A stretch of DNA of 64,000 nt from Flavobacterium sp. FEMGT703F (GCA_002786385.1 PGCN01000018.1:62001-126000); one strand, 5' to 3'; positions 8,346 through 18,249 are shown, counted from the first letter of the stretch. The notes: generated from the letters alone by a model not told the origin. Made by a program: numbers and translations.

Positions 8346-9662
8346 TTATTTTCGTAAACGCTCAATCAACTCCACTACCGAAGCGTGAGTAACCGTACTG
8401 TTTTGGAAATGTGCTGCAATGACTTTCCGCTCCTCTGCTGTGGCCTGGTATTGGTTTAAGATATTATTGAGATGCATTTTCATATGCCCTTCCTGAATTC
8501 CTGTAGTAGTTAACGAACGTAAAGCCGCGAAGTTTTGCGCCAATCCGGTTACGGCTACAATTTGCATCAATTCTTGTGCAGAGGGTTTGCCTAAAATTTC
8601 CAAAGCCATTTTCACCAACGGATGCAAGGAAGTCAAACCGCCAACGGTTCCTAAAGCCAATGGCACTTCCATCCAAAAAGTGAAGATACCTTTTTCTATC
8701 TTGGCATGAGACAAACTCGAATACTGACCGTTTCTGGAAGCATAAGCATGCACTCCGGCTTCTACAGCACGGAAATCATTACCGGTAGCAAGTATCACAG
8801 CATCTATACCATTCATGATCCCTTTATTATGCGTTACGGCACGGAAAGGTTCTATTTCGGCTATGCGCACCGCTTGCACAAATTTCTCGGCAAACTCTTG
8901 TGGGTTTTCGATTTTTTTTTCGGCTAAGTCTTCTACTTTACAAGAAACTTCGGCTCTAACAATACAATTCGGCACATAATTCGACAAGATGCTCATGACT
9001 ACCGTAATGTCTTTCTCTGTCTCCGAAAAACCGTCGTACTGTTGCGCTTGTTCTTTTAAACTCTTAGCCAATTGCTCTAAACACGAATTGATGAAATTCG
9101 CGCCCATACTGTCTTTGGTTTCAAAGGTCACATGTAATTGATAGTAATTCGCCAACTCGGTTGTTTTGTCTCGCAAAGTAAGCGATACAATACCACCGCC
9201 GCGTTTTTGCATATTCTTCGTGATGCTTTCAGTCGAATCGAGTAAAACTGGTTTAACAGCATTGAAAAAAGCTTGTAATTTCTCGCCATCACCTTGGAAT
9301 AAAAAGTGCACTTGACCTATTTTCTCGGTATTGAGTACTGTTGCTTTGAAGCCGCCTCGTGTACTCCAAAATTTAGCCGATTTGGCTGCTGCTGCCACCA
9401 CGGAGCTTTCTTCAATTACCATAGGTACCGAATGGTATTTGCCGTTGATTAAAAAGTTAGGCGCAATGCCCATAGGCAAATAGAAATTGGTAATGGTGTT
9501 TTCTATGAATTCATCGTGCAATTGTTGGAGCTTTTCATCGCTATTCCAATATTGTTTGATGGTATTAGTGGCATCGGATGGATTACTGAAATATTCATTG
9601 GCCAACCATTGAATTTTTTCTTCTTTAGATAATTTAGAAAAACCAGCAACTGCATTATTCAT
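8346..9662 (-). CDS. mvaA: Hydroxymethylglutaryl-CoA reductase (class II type)
   Basis: Interconverts HMG-CoA and mevalonate, the committing step of the mevalonate route. The 438-residue length fits class II bacterial enzymes without a membrane anchor. Visible motifs include ENTITNFYLPMGIAPNFLIN, MVIEESSVVAAAA with the catalytic Glu, the THNKGIMNGIDAV segment with the catalytic Lys, and DFRAVEAGVHAYASRNG. Class II enzymes are often labelled degradative, but the neighbouring kinase and the rest of the pathway in this window argue for a biosynthetic role. First gene of a two-gene reverse operon. A TAnnTTTG box lies 28-36 nt upstream of its start. Confidence 0.92.
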   Translation of the reverse strand: MNNAVAGFSKLSKEEKIQWLANEYFSNPSDATNTIKQYWNSDEKLQQLHDEFIENTITNFYLPMGIAPNFLINGKYHSVPMVIEESSVVAAAAKSAKFWSTRGGFKATVLNTEKIGQVHFLFQGDGEKLQAFFNAVKPVLLDSTESITKNMQKRGGGIVSLTLRDKTTELANYYQLHVTFETKDSMGANFINSCLEQLAKSLKEQAQQYDGFSETEKDITVVMSILSNYVPNCIVRAEVSCKVEDLAEKKIENPQEFAEKFVQAVRIAEIEPFRAVTHNKGIMNGIDAVILATGNDFRAVEAGVHAYASRNGQYSSLSHAKIEKGIFTFWMEVPLALGTVGGLTSLHPLVKMALEILGKPSAQELMQIVAVTGLAQNFAALRSLTTTGIQEGHMKMHLNNILNQYQATAEERKVIAAHFQNSTVTHASVVELIERLRK

Positions 9663-9690
9663 AGCAAAATAGTAATAGATTAACGGACTA

Positions 9691-9698
9691 CAAAGATA
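9691..9698 (-). promoter_or_regulatory. Candidate -7 box for the HMG-CoA reductase operon
   Basis: TATCTTTG on the reverse strand, a full match to the Bacteroidota -7 consensus TAnnTTTG, about 30 nt upstream of the HMG-CoA reductase ATG. No clear -33 TTG at the usual spacing was seen. Confidence 0.5.
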
Positions 9699-9738
9699 GG
9701 ATATAGCCGTTGATTTTTAGCGGAAAAAAAAGCTGAAA

Positions 9739-12507
9739 TTATTGCGCTTTTACAGGCTCGGAAATAGGTTGCGGCACTTCACCTTCGTACTCGGTTTCTT
9801 GTAAATCCTCGGTTTGTTTGCCTAATCTCACTTTTGGATTTTCTTGGGTTCCGGTGACTTTAATCGGGATACCAATAATCCCGAAAGGCGGCAATCCTAA
9901 TCGCATTTTGATGTTCAACTTACCGTCGAAACTGGTCTGTCCTTCAATTCTGGGACGGAAACCGGCTACTTTAAACTTAAAGCGTTCAATATTGATGATA
10001 TTATTCTTAATAGTGGTTTTGATATCAACCTGCGACAAATCGGGATTTTTGATGGCTTCTCTGCCGGTTTTCTTACTAACGGCACCAAAGAGTTTAAAGC
10101 CTTTCATTTTGACTTTCTTAACCGACAAAACACCTCCACCGGTTAAAGAAGGATAAATCGGCGCCATATTCGCATCGAGTATACCGGCCACTTTATAATC
10201 GAGCGATATAATACCTTCCGCACTTTCGGCTGCTGTAGCCATTTCTCGGAACATTTTAACTTCGTTGTAAGCCCGTTTAACATCAAATTCTTTGGCCAAT
10301 ATTTTAAAATCGAAGAACGCTTTTTCAGTCGATTGACTGCCGTACACCAAATCCATATTTACATTGGCACCAACCAAATCAAAACCGGACTGTTTGAGCG
10401 CTAATTGCCCTTTGTTAATGTTAAGATTCCCGGTTAAATTTTCAATCGCTAAACCATCAAAATTGATTTTATTGGCAGTGGCATTGAACTGTAAATCGAA
10501 GTTAGGCGGAATAACCACCACACCGGTTTGCGCAACTACATTGGTTTTTGTACTGTCTGCTTTTACAGTACTAACAGTCATAAACTCATCCAAATTGATA
10601 AAGTCCGAATGCAATTGAAAGTTGCCTTTGAGTACTGCTTTATTGGTTAGCACAAAGTCGATTACATTTTGGAGATAGCCATTCATTTTAAAATCGGACT
10701 GACCGTAAGCAGCAAGGAAATCGTTGAAATTCATCTTGTCTTGATGAAACTTAAACGTTCCTTCTTTAATCAAGAATGGTTTAGGCAAATATTCCGAAGT
10801 GGTTTTGATGTTTTTAAGTACTAGAGTACCTTGGTTTTGCAACTTATTGTAGCGGCCGTTCATGGCATCGTCTTGCGAACCTTTGAAAGCGACATCAGCC
10901 TTAACAAAGCCTTTCACATCCAAACCTTTTTGGGAGAAAACACTATAGATTCTGCCCAAATCCAATTCGCCTTTGGCTTTGATATCGTATAGGATATTAT
11001 TGAAGTTTTGCAACTTGGCGTTTACATAAACAGGCTTGCCTTCAAAGACAAACGATGCCGGCGTAATGTTGACTTTTAAATCGTCTAAAGAACCTTTCCG
11101 ATCTAAAATGGACGCTATCAAATTGATATTTTGTATCGGATTCGGATAATAATCGGTTTTTACATAACCGTTTTTGAAATTGATTTTGCCGTTGGTAACC
11201 GGAATTTTATTGTTCTTTTGATCGTATACGCCTTTTGAATTTAGATCGGCAATCAAGATACCGCGCAAATCCATATTTTGCAATCCGAAGGCTTTGTCCA
11301 TCAAGGCTAAGTCGATTTTGGACTTGATTCGGGCATCGATAGTCGGTTTCGACAAACCTTGCGTTTTGATAATGGCTTTGACGTAATCTTTATCGACATT
11401 AAAGAAAACAGAATCGATATTGATTTTCAGTTGTTCTGTATCTAAAGCAGGCAACTGCGTATCGAAATTCAGAAAGATATTCGACACCGGGAACGGCGCG
11501 TCTTTGTAAGCAATAAGACCGTCGCGAATTTTCATATTGAAGGCTACATTGGGCTTCTGATTTTTAGAGGCGATGTATTTTCCTTTTAGCGTAAACAACA
11601 AATCGGTGCTGCCTTTGACTTTTGTTTTTTCGAGCCAAGTAACATAGGCAGGCGGCAAAGCGGTGAAGAAATCGTTGAGTTTGCTGTTTTCGGATTTGAT
11701 GTTAAAATCCATATCATAACCATTACTTAAGAAATCGAATTTTCCGCTGAATTCCACCGGAAGTTTATTGATTTTTAAGTTGTTTTGTTGGAAGACAAAG
11801 GCTAAGGAATTGGTGTTGATTTTCGTAATCAAATCGGCTTTAACGCTTTTGTTATTAAGGTATTGCTGACCGTCGTAAGTAAAATCGAAATCGGCTATTT
11901 CCGCTTCCGTATAAATATCAAAAATGGCTTGGTCTAAGTCGCCGTTCCCAATATAATTAAAGCCTTTGGCATCGATTAGAATTTTGGTCGACTGGTCGTT
12001 ATAAACCAAATGAGTATTTTCGATGGCAATTTTGTCTAATCGCAAAGAAGTATTACCGGTAGTATCTTTAGCTATGGCTTTTTCGTTGGAGATATAGACG
12101 TTGTAATTCGCTTCGCCTTTGGCATTGACTTTTACATTGATGAAAGCGTTGGAGACAAAAACCTGATCAATTACAACACTTTTGTCAAAAATTAAGGAAC
12201 TGATATCAATCCCGAAAGCCATTTCATTGGCTGAAACTAGGGTTTCCTTTTGATACGGTGCAGAACCTTTCAGGGAAAAGTCGGTTAAGGTTAAGGTGAG
12301 TGACGGAAAGTGGTTAAAAAATGACAGATTGGCTTCTTTGAAATTGAGTTCGCCGTTTAGTTTTTTATTGGCAAACGCTTTGACTTCTTCAGCTATCTTT
12401 CCGGGGAAGAGAATCGGAATCAAAAACATCAAAAGCAATATGGAACCGAACGTAAATCCGCTTATCTTTAAAATCTTGATAATTATCGACTTTGAAGGTT
12501 TTTTCAT
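9739..12507 (-). CDS. AsmA-like envelope protein
   Basis: A 922-residue protein with one N-terminal membrane segment (about residues 12-34, ISGFTFGSILLLMFLIPILF) and a very long beta-rich body typical of the AsmA/TamB-like group (early KAFANKKLNGELNFKEANLSF; late LNIKMRLGLPPFGIIGIPIKVTGTQENPKVRLG). Such proteins are thought to bridge the periplasm and affect lipid transport and outer-membrane composition. The frame is open 24 nt further upstream, but the ATG at 12507 (MKKPSKS) gives a normal basic start before the membrane segment. A TACTTTTG sequence lies only 4 nt before this ATG. Monocistronic as far as visible. Confidence 0.82.
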   Translation of the reverse strand: MKKPSKSIIIKILKISGFTFGSILLLMFLIPILFPGKIAEEVKAFANKKLNGELNFKEANLSFFNHFPSLTLTLTDFSLKGSAPYQKETLVSANEMAFGIDISSLIFDKSVVIDQVFVSNAFINVKVNAKGEANYNVYISNEKAIAKDTTGNTSLRLDKIAIENTHLVYNDQSTKILIDAKGFNYIGNGDLDQAIFDIYTEAEIADFDFTYDGQQYLNNKSVKADLITKINTNSLAFVFQQNNLKINKLPVEFSGKFDFLSNGYDMDFNIKSENSKLNDFFTALPPAYVTWLEKTKVKGSTDLLFTLKGKYIASKNQKPNVAFNMKIRDGLIAYKDAPFPVSNIFLNFDTQLPALDTEQLKINIDSVFFNVDKDYVKAIIKTQGLSKPTIDARIKSKIDLALMDKAFGLQNMDLRGILIADLNSKGVYDQKNNKIPVTNGKINFKNGYVKTDYYPNPIQNINLIASILDRKGSLDDLKVNITPASFVFEGKPVYVNAKLQNFNNILYDIKAKGELDLGRIYSVFSQKGLDVKGFVKADVAFKGSQDDAMNGRYNKLQNQGTLVLKNIKTTSEYLPKPFLIKEGTFKFHQDKMNFNDFLAAYGQSDFKMNGYLQNVIDFVLTNKAVLKGNFQLHSDFINLDEFMTVSTVKADSTKTNVVAQTGVVVIPPNFDLQFNATANKINFDGLAIENLTGNLNINKGQLALKQSGFDLVGANVNMDLVYGSQSTEKAFFDFKILAKEFDVKRAYNEVKMFREMATAAESAEGIISLDYKVAGILDANMAPIYPSLTGGGVLSVKKVKMKGFKLFGAVSKKTGREAIKNPDLSQVDIKTTIKNNIINIERFKFKVAGFRPRIEGQTSFDGKLNIKMRLGLPPFGIIGIPIKVTGTQENPKVRLGKQTEDLQETEYEGEVPQPISEPVKAQ

Positions 12508-12560
12508 AGACCAAAAGTACAATTCAGTCAAGAGAGAAAAAAATTTAAGCTGTATTTTTT

Positions 12561-12600
12561 TATAAAAACAAGAGCCACATTAAAAATGCAGCTCTTGTCA
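12561..12600 (-). terminator. Terminator after the T9SS GH13 gene
   Basis: Inverted repeat ACAAGAGC / GCTCTTGT (12568-12575 and 12591-12598) followed on the reverse strand by a T-rich tract. It lies just downstream of the GH13 stop codon at 12625. Confidence 0.65.
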
Positions 12601-12624
12601 AATAATTATATAACTAATCTAACC

Positions 12625-15492
12625 TTATTGTTTGATCAACTTCATGGTGGAAGAATTGTTGTTGCCATCATAGGCTTTAACTAAGTAAATGCCACTGTTT
12701 AAGTCGTTGATATCAAATTGATAATCTTCTGAAGTAATATTTTCATACAACTTCACTCTTTGACCGGTGATGGAATACACTTCAACACGGTAAACCTGTC
12801 CTTTGATACTAAAGCTTCCTGATGTTGGGTTTGGATACAAACTAACATTGGCTAAGGCATTATAATCATTATTTCCTAATGTACTGGCCGGTTGGTTTCC
12901 ATACACACGGAAAGTTCCCGGAGCTAAGGTAATGGTTGCTGTAGTGTTGGTAACAGTAATTGGCGTATTATCCATCAAGTTGTACCAAGTTCCGGTATAC
13001 GGGAAACTAGGATTGATACTTTGACTAGCCACAGACATATTGGCTAAAACCACCACATTTTTCAAAGAGGTTGAAGGCAATGCATTATCGTAAATATAAA
13101 TTCTTTGTCTGATGTTGTTGGCATCCGGACTAATGGCATAATCAGCTTCAAAAACCGGTTCGTTAATTTTTAACTGAATTAATCGCTTCCAATCGTTGTA
13201 CACTTGTTGTCTGTTTGGAGAAGTCATAGTCAACCAGTTGTTTACCCATTGCGGCTGCGGCTTGGTGGCCAATTTACAATCTCCTGTGGTAACATCGGAT
13301 TCCGAATTTACAGTACCGTTTTCACAAGTGTAGATAGAGTTATTCATCCCCAATTCTGCAAAGTGCCAAATCATTTTTGGTCCAGGCACTAAGATGGATA
13401 AAGCTCCGATAGCAGACATTCTTGGCACAGCATTGTTTAAGTTATTTAATGGCGGTGCTGTTCCTCCTCCGTTTCCGAAGGCAACTGCTTCATAAATCAA
13501 TCTGTCTTTATCGTGACTTTCCGGATAACCTAACAATCTTTTAGCAGAGAAACCACGACTAACGTGACCCATTCTGGTGATATCGGCATTGGTTGAATAA
13601 CCCAAGGCTAATTGTTTGTAGGCTTCGTGTAATTCACCCCACATCATCACGCCTTTACTTGGTGATTCACTAATGCGATAGTTGGCCCATTGTTGTTCTT
13701 CGTTATCAGCACCTAAATGCTCAAAAATTACATAATGTGTTGGATCAAGGGACCAAGAATAATCTGCGTATTCTTTCAGAATTGCAACTCTATCTGCTTG
13801 ATACGTATTGGTACAAGTATCATCACCACCTGAACAAGCTTGGGTAAATCCTTTGGTTAAATCCCAACGAAAACCGTCAATTTTAAACTCTTGAATCCAT
13901 TGTTTTACTACTCTTTTGGTGTAGTATTTGGTTCTGGCTTGTGAGTGATTAAAATCAGACCCTACACTATAACTATGTTTGGCAAATTCATTAAAATAAG
14001 GATTATCGGCCGCAGGATCACCCCAACCGTCACCATCAGCATCTTTCATCCACATTCTTACCATTGGGTTTCTTCCGAAAGCGTGGTTTAGGGCTACGTC
14101 TAAAATAACTGCAATCCCGTTTTGGTGACATAAGTCGATGAACTGCTTGAATTTATCAGCTGTACCGTAAAATTTATCCAAGGCCAGATGAAACGAGGTA
14201 TTGTAACCCCAACTTTCATTGCCTTCAAATTCCATTACCGGCATTAACTGAATAGCATTGATATTTAAATTTTTGAAGTAATCAATTTTGTCAATCAAGT
14301 CTTGGAAGTTTCTGTCGGCGTCAAAATCTCGGATTAAAACCTCATAAACTACTAAATCTTCTTTTTTAGGTTTTACGAAGTTGGTGGTAGCCGTGCTCCA
14401 ATTATATGGCGTTTGTGCGGTTTTCAAAACGGTAACCTCTCTTTCTTGTCCGCTTGGATAAGCCGGTAAGTTAGGATAACTGGCGGCTGGAATGTAAGGA
14501 TCATCAAAAGGAGACAACACAAGAGTTGAGTATGGATCGGCAGTTTTTACAACAGCTGGAGAGTTGGTAGTTGGCGTCGCATCTACAACCCAATATTGGT
14601 AAGTATAATTTTGTCCTGGAGTTAGTCCGGTTAATTCTAACCAAAACTTTCCTGTTCCGGGATCTTTCTTCATCAAATAATTAGTTCCGGGTTGCCAGTT
14701 GTTAAAGCTTCCTGCTACATAGACAAAATCTTTCCCCGGAGCATCTAAAACCAAAGTTGCTTTGGTAGCATCAGTTGCGTTGTAATTGATCCCATCCTCT
14801 AGCCCACTTGCCATAGCCTGATTAGCAGTTCCGGCATTTACAATTACGCCAAATGTTTTGGTAAAGAAAGTACTTCCTTGTGTAATTTGTAACTCATAAG
14901 CTTTGTTAACCGTAATATTGGCATCAGTATAACTATAGCTTGTTCCGGAAGCAGTATTGATACTTACTCCATTCGCCAACAAATTATAATTAGCCGAACC
15001 ATTGGTATTGGAAGCTGAGATGGTCAAACTTTGACCGCTGTTGATGATAGTATTACTGTATTCGGACGGACTTATTAATGCGGCTTGAAAAGCTCCCACA
15101 TCCAAAGTTAAATCGGTCGTTTGGGCGTTACCGGCAGCATTTCTGAATACCATATTAATTTTGGTTACTGAACCGGAAGCAATGCCGTAGTATGCCAAAA
15201 TAGTTGGTGTTAAATCTAATTTATAGATGTTTCCGGACACTAAAGTAAGTGCGGGCTGTGTGGTATTGTTACCCCACGAGCCTTTCACATTTTGCCATGG
15301 CGTTCCGTTTAAAGTAACTCCGGTATGGGCATAAATTGTTCCGGTATAAGTTGACAAACCGGTACCGGTTTTATCAAATAAAATAGTGGCCGAAGCCGTT
15401 GCATCGGGATTGGAACCACCTTGCCAAGAGACTTGAGCAAAAGTGATGTTGACCAACAAACCGACTAAAAAAAATAAAATAACTTTTTTCAT
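12625..15492 (-). CDS. T9SS-sorted alpha-amylase family GH13 enzyme
   Basis: A 955-residue secreted enzyme. Order: signal peptide (1-19, ending TFAQ), N-terminal beta modules, a CBM48-like domain at about 255-330 (VYVAGSFNNWQPG), GH13 catalytic barrel, C-terminal beta domain and a T9SS type A sorting domain (NVSLYPNPTSGSF to the end). Catalytic regions are visible: DVALNH (about 467), the nucleophile Asp in GFRWDL (about 540), the acid/base Glu in VIFEHLG (about 587) and the transition-state Asp in ESHDKD (about 659). It probably cleaves starch or glycogen at the cell surface. Last gene of the susC arm, separated from susE/F by a terminator-like hairpin. Confidence 0.9.
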   Translation of the reverse strand: MKKVILFFLVGLLVNITFAQVSWQGGSNPDATASATILFDKTGTGLSTYTGTIYAHTGVTLNGTPWQNVKGSWGNNTTQPALTLVSGNIYKLDLTPTILAYYGIASGSVTKINMVFRNAAGNAQTTDLTLDVGAFQAALISPSEYSNTIINSGQSLTISASNTNGSANYNLLANGVSINTASGTSYSYTDANITVNKAYELQITQGSTFFTKTFGVIVNAGTANQAMASGLEDGINYNATDATKATLVLDAPGKDFVYVAGSFNNWQPGTNYLMKKDPGTGKFWLELTGLTPGQNYTYQYWVVDATPTTNSPAVVKTADPYSTLVLSPFDDPYIPAASYPNLPAYPSGQEREVTVLKTAQTPYNWSTATTNFVKPKKEDLVVYEVLIRDFDADRNFQDLIDKIDYFKNLNINAIQLMPVMEFEGNESWGYNTSFHLALDKFYGTADKFKQFIDLCHQNGIAVILDVALNHAFGRNPMVRMWMKDADGDGWGDPAADNPYFNEFAKHSYSVGSDFNHSQARTKYYTKRVVKQWIQEFKIDGFRWDLTKGFTQACSGGDDTCTNTYQADRVAILKEYADYSWSLDPTHYVIFEHLGADNEEQQWANYRISESPSKGVMMWGELHEAYKQLALGYSTNADITRMGHVSRGFSAKRLLGYPESHDKDRLIYEAVAFGNGGGTAPPLNNLNNAVPRMSAIGALSILVPGPKMIWHFAELGMNNSIYTCENGTVNSESDVTTGDCKLATKPQPQWVNNWLTMTSPNRQQVYNDWKRLIQLKINEPVFEADYAISPDANNIRQRIYIYDNALPSTSLKNVVVLANMSVASQSINPSFPYTGTWYNLMDNTPITVTNTTATITLAPGTFRVYGNQPASTLGNNDYNALANVSLYPNPTSGSFSIKGQVYRVEVYSITGQRVKLYENITSEDYQFDINDLNSGIYLVKAYDGNNNSSTMKLIKQ

Positions 15493-15504
15493 AGCTTAAA
15501 ATTT

Positions 15505-15538
15505 AAAAAAAGGGTCTCCAAAAGGAAACCCTTTTTTT
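15505..15538 (-). terminator. Hairpin between susE/F and the GH13 gene
   Basis: A-run, GGGT-C-TCC, AAAA loop, GG-A-AACCC, T-run. On the reverse strand this is an intrinsic terminator just after the SusE/F stop and only about 13 nt before the GH13 start, so it may set the ratio of upstream to downstream expression. Confidence 0.7.
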
Positions 15539-15552
15539 GTTATTCATTAGAC

Positions 15553-16614
15553 TTATTGAAGTGTAACAGAATAAGAGTATTTTCTTGGATTGCTTAAGTC
15601 AAGAACTACATTGTAAGTCCCTGCTGTATCAACAGACAAATCCGGTCCACCATAATTCATAGAATCATCACCATCCGGATCTCCACCTAAATTGATATCC
15701 CAAGAATTGTTGGCTCTAAATTTAAATCCTCCTGCAGATAAAGTTAAGACACCTTCCCATTTTTTTGTAGAAGGGTTATATGTTAAAGGAATACTGTTAT
15801 TCCAACCTGCATCAGAACCAGTTGTAGCATAACCTACTATTCCCCAATTGGTTGGAACTATAGTATATAACAAGGTTGTAGTATTAGCATTTACTCTGTA
15901 GTATCCAGCAGTAGCTGTGATATCAGACTCTCCTGATTCTGCTAAAACACCTGAGAATGAACCATCATCACCCCAATCAGTATTACCCCAGTTGAAGTTA
16001 CCCGCAGGGTCCGGAGCTACAAATTTAAACCCTCCGTCTAACCAAACGTATCCTTCATAATCAGTTTGACCGAAAGCAGAAGCCGCAATTCTTGGTGCTG
16101 TTGGTGGGTTCCAACCTTGGTGATTCCCCGGAACTGCTAATTTTGGCAATTCAGAAGAATAAGGCGTAACCAAATAAGTTATTACTGTCGAGAATTTTTC
16201 CTCACTAGCCGGTGAACCAACAGTAGATTTAACTCTGATTTCTAAACCTCCTTGTGAGAAAGGGGTTAATCCAGCAGCTAAAGAAGCACCGTTTAAGGCA
16301 TCTGAAGTTACTGTTACATAAGTATTGTTTGTACTTACTAAATCAACCGGATTATCAAAGTTATCTCCTGATTTATCAACTTGCACCGTATAGGTAACTT
16401 GCGTTGGCGTACCGTAATCCATGTCTTCCCATGTCATTGACAAACCTGGGTTAGTAGGTGTTTCCGGGCTTAATGCAACAGCATCACCAGATACCGGAGA
16501 AAGGATTCTGAACTCAGCTGCATTGTCTAAAAATTTTAAATCTTGTTCATCTGTACAAGAAGCAAATCCACTGATAAGCGCCACAGCTAAAATGTTTCTA
16601 AATATATTTTTCAT
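15553..16614 (-). CDS. SusE/SusF-type starch-binding lipoprotein
   Basis: A 353-residue lipoprotein with lipobox GFASC (Cys about residue 20). The N-terminal half is a SusE domain (EFRILSPVSGDAVALSPETP, then a Fn3-like fold with VTYTVQVDKSGDNFDNP). The C-terminal half carries two SusF-like carbohydrate modules, marked by repeated tryptophans (NHQGWNPPTAP; FNWGNTDWGDDGSF; DAGWNNSIPL). These modules bind alpha-glucan at the outer face of the outer membrane. It follows SusD by 30 bp in the same direction. Shorter than the Bacteroides SusE and SusF pair; one protein seems to cover both roles here. Confidence 0.85.
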   Translation of the reverse strand: MKNIFRNILAVALISGFASCTDEQDLKFLDNAAEFRILSPVSGDAVALSPETPTNPGLSMTWEDMDYGTPTQVTYTVQVDKSGDNFDNPVDLVSTNNTYVTVTSDALNGASLAAGLTPFSQGGLEIRVKSTVGSPASEEKFSTVITYLVTPYSSELPKLAVPGNHQGWNPPTAPRIAASAFGQTDYEGYVWLDGGFKFVAPDPAGNFNWGNTDWGDDGSFSGVLAESGESDITATAGYYRVNANTTTLLYTIVPTNWGIVGYATTGSDAGWNNSIPLTYNPSTKKWEGVLTLSAGGFKFRANNSWDINLGGDPDGDDSMNYGGPDLSVDTAGTYNVVLDLSNPRKYSYSVTLQ

Positions 16615-16644
16615 TTCTTTTGTAATTTATAGTTTATAATGTTA

Positions 16645-18249
16645 TTAATAACCAGGGTTTTGAGTTAAGTTAGGATTAGCTGCCAAAGAAGCTGTTGGAA
16701 TTGGGAACAAAGCCAAGTTTGCAGAGATCGCAATACCGTTTGAACCATTTCCTTTCCAAGCCCAATTGTAACTTCCTCCGGTATATTTACCAAAGCGAAT
16801 CAAATCTTGTCTTCTGTGACCTTCCCAGTGCAACTCTCTTGATCTCTCATCTAAAATAAAATCCAACGTCAATTCGTTAGCAGAAATATTTGCTGCTGTA
16901 TTTCCGTTGTTAGCTCTTTCTCTCAAAGCATTAACATATGTTACCGCTTGTGAAAGTGAAGCTCCTGACGCACCTCTAGCAGCACATTCAGCATACATCA
17001 AGTAAACGTCGGCTAAACGGAATAAAGGGAAATCAGTATCTACAAAAGTTGAATTGATTCCGGCTACTCCTGAAGAAGTTCTGTTAGAAAATTTAGCTAA
17101 GATATAACCTTGATCACGATTGGCTACATCAGAAATGTCAATGTTTCTAACACCTGAAATGATAGTATTTCTATCATCGTTAGCAAAATCGGATCCTTCA
17201 AATTTTTCAACAAACTGTTTTCTCAAACGCAAAGCACCACCCCAGCCTCCTGAGCCAACGCCAAGAGCAGTACCGTTTTGCTCAATTGAACCTACTTGTC
17301 CGTTAATCATAACAGTAGTTGGTCCGTAGTTTTGAGTTGCAACACCATCTGATTGTAGTGAGAAAATCATTTCAGAAGACAAATGGTTGTCGGCAGTAAA
17401 GTTGTTCAAATAGTTTGGATTCAAAGTGTAACCGCCGGCAATAACTTGGTTACATTGCGTAACACAGTCAGCCAAACGATCTTGACCGATGTATACCTGT
17501 GCATTCAAATAAATTTTAGCTAAAATCATTCGAGCTACAGCTTGGTCAACTCTACCATACTCGTTGGTACGTGGCGCTTTCAAATTCGGAATCACTGAAT
17601 TCAACTCGCTTTCAATGTAGGCAAATAACTGTGATCTATCATATTGAGGACCGGCTACTCCTAAAGCAGAATTTTCATCATTGAAAGCTGCTTTTCCGAA
17701 TAAATCCATCAAATGATAGTAAGCCAAGGCACGTAAAACTTTAACTTCATTTCTGAAATCATTGATTTCATCAATTTCAGATTGGCTGGTGATACCACGA
17801 GAAGCTAATTTTTCCGGAGTAGTTTGTCTTAAAAACTCATTTACCAAAGCCACTTGGAACATTCCTCTACCGTACATTCCACGGAAAATAGGGTTAGAAG
17901 CTGTCCAAATATTTCTTTGAATTTCTCTGGTACCAGGATCATTTTCATAACTCCAAAGCACCTCGTCTGTAGACAAGTTTTGCAAGTACCATAAACATCT
18001 ACCGTACTGGCTGGTTCCTGCATCAATTCCTTGAATATTAGAAGAACCTGCACCTATAGTACCGGTTAACGATAAATTTCCGTAAACACCGGCCAATCCT
18101 TGACGGTAAGCATCCGGCTGTTCAAAAAACTCATCTGATAAAAATACTAAAGGGTCGTCACTTTTAATATCTAAATCATCTGTACATGAACTCATTGTTA
18201 ATGTCAAAGCACCAACAATAAGGAATAGGTTAAACTTAATTTTTTTCAT
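16645..18249 (-). CDS. susD: SusD/RagB-family outer-membrane lipoprotein
   Basis: A 534-residue lipoprotein with lipobox MSSC (Cys about residue 22). It shows the SusD pattern: an N-terminal TPR-like scaffold (LRALAYYHLMDLFGKAAF), a long insertion region, and the C-terminal RagB/SusD hallmark LDFILDERSRELHWEGHRRQDLIRFGKY. SusD acts as the lid over the SusC barrel and captures glycan chains. It lies 10 nt after the SusC stop in the same direction. The glucan specificity is inferred from the surrounding GH13, GH31 and GH65 genes. Confidence 0.93.
   Translation of the reverse strand: MKKIKFNLFLIVGALTLTMSSCTDDLDIKSDDPLVFLSDEFFEQPDAYRQGLAGVYGNLSLTGTIGAGSSNIQGIDAGTSQYGRCLWYLQNLSTDEVLWSYENDPGTREIQRNIWTASNPIFRGMYGRGMFQVALVNEFLRQTTPEKLASRGITSQSEIDEINDFRNEVKVLRALAYYHLMDLFGKAAFNDENSALGVAGPQYDRSQLFAYIESELNSVIPNLKAPRTNEYGRVDQAVARMILAKIYLNAQVYIGQDRLADCVTQCNQVIAGGYTLNPNYLNNFTADNHLSSEMIFSLQSDGVATQNYGPTTVMINGQVGSIEQNGTALGVGSGGWGGALRLRKQFVEKFEGSDFANDDRNTIISGVRNIDISDVANRDQGYILAKFSNRTSSGVAGINSTFVDTDFPLFRLADVYLMYAECAARGASGASLSQAVTYVNALRERANNGNTAANISANELTLDFILDERSRELHWEGHRRQDLIRFGKYTGGSYNWAWKGNGSNGIAISANLALFPIPTASLAANPNLTQNPGY

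Noticed and set aside
9818..10156. Forward open frame of 112 codons opposite the AsmA-like gene
   Set aside because: It is antisense to a strong coding region and reads like a reverse-complement shadow; no ribosome-binding site or family match seen.
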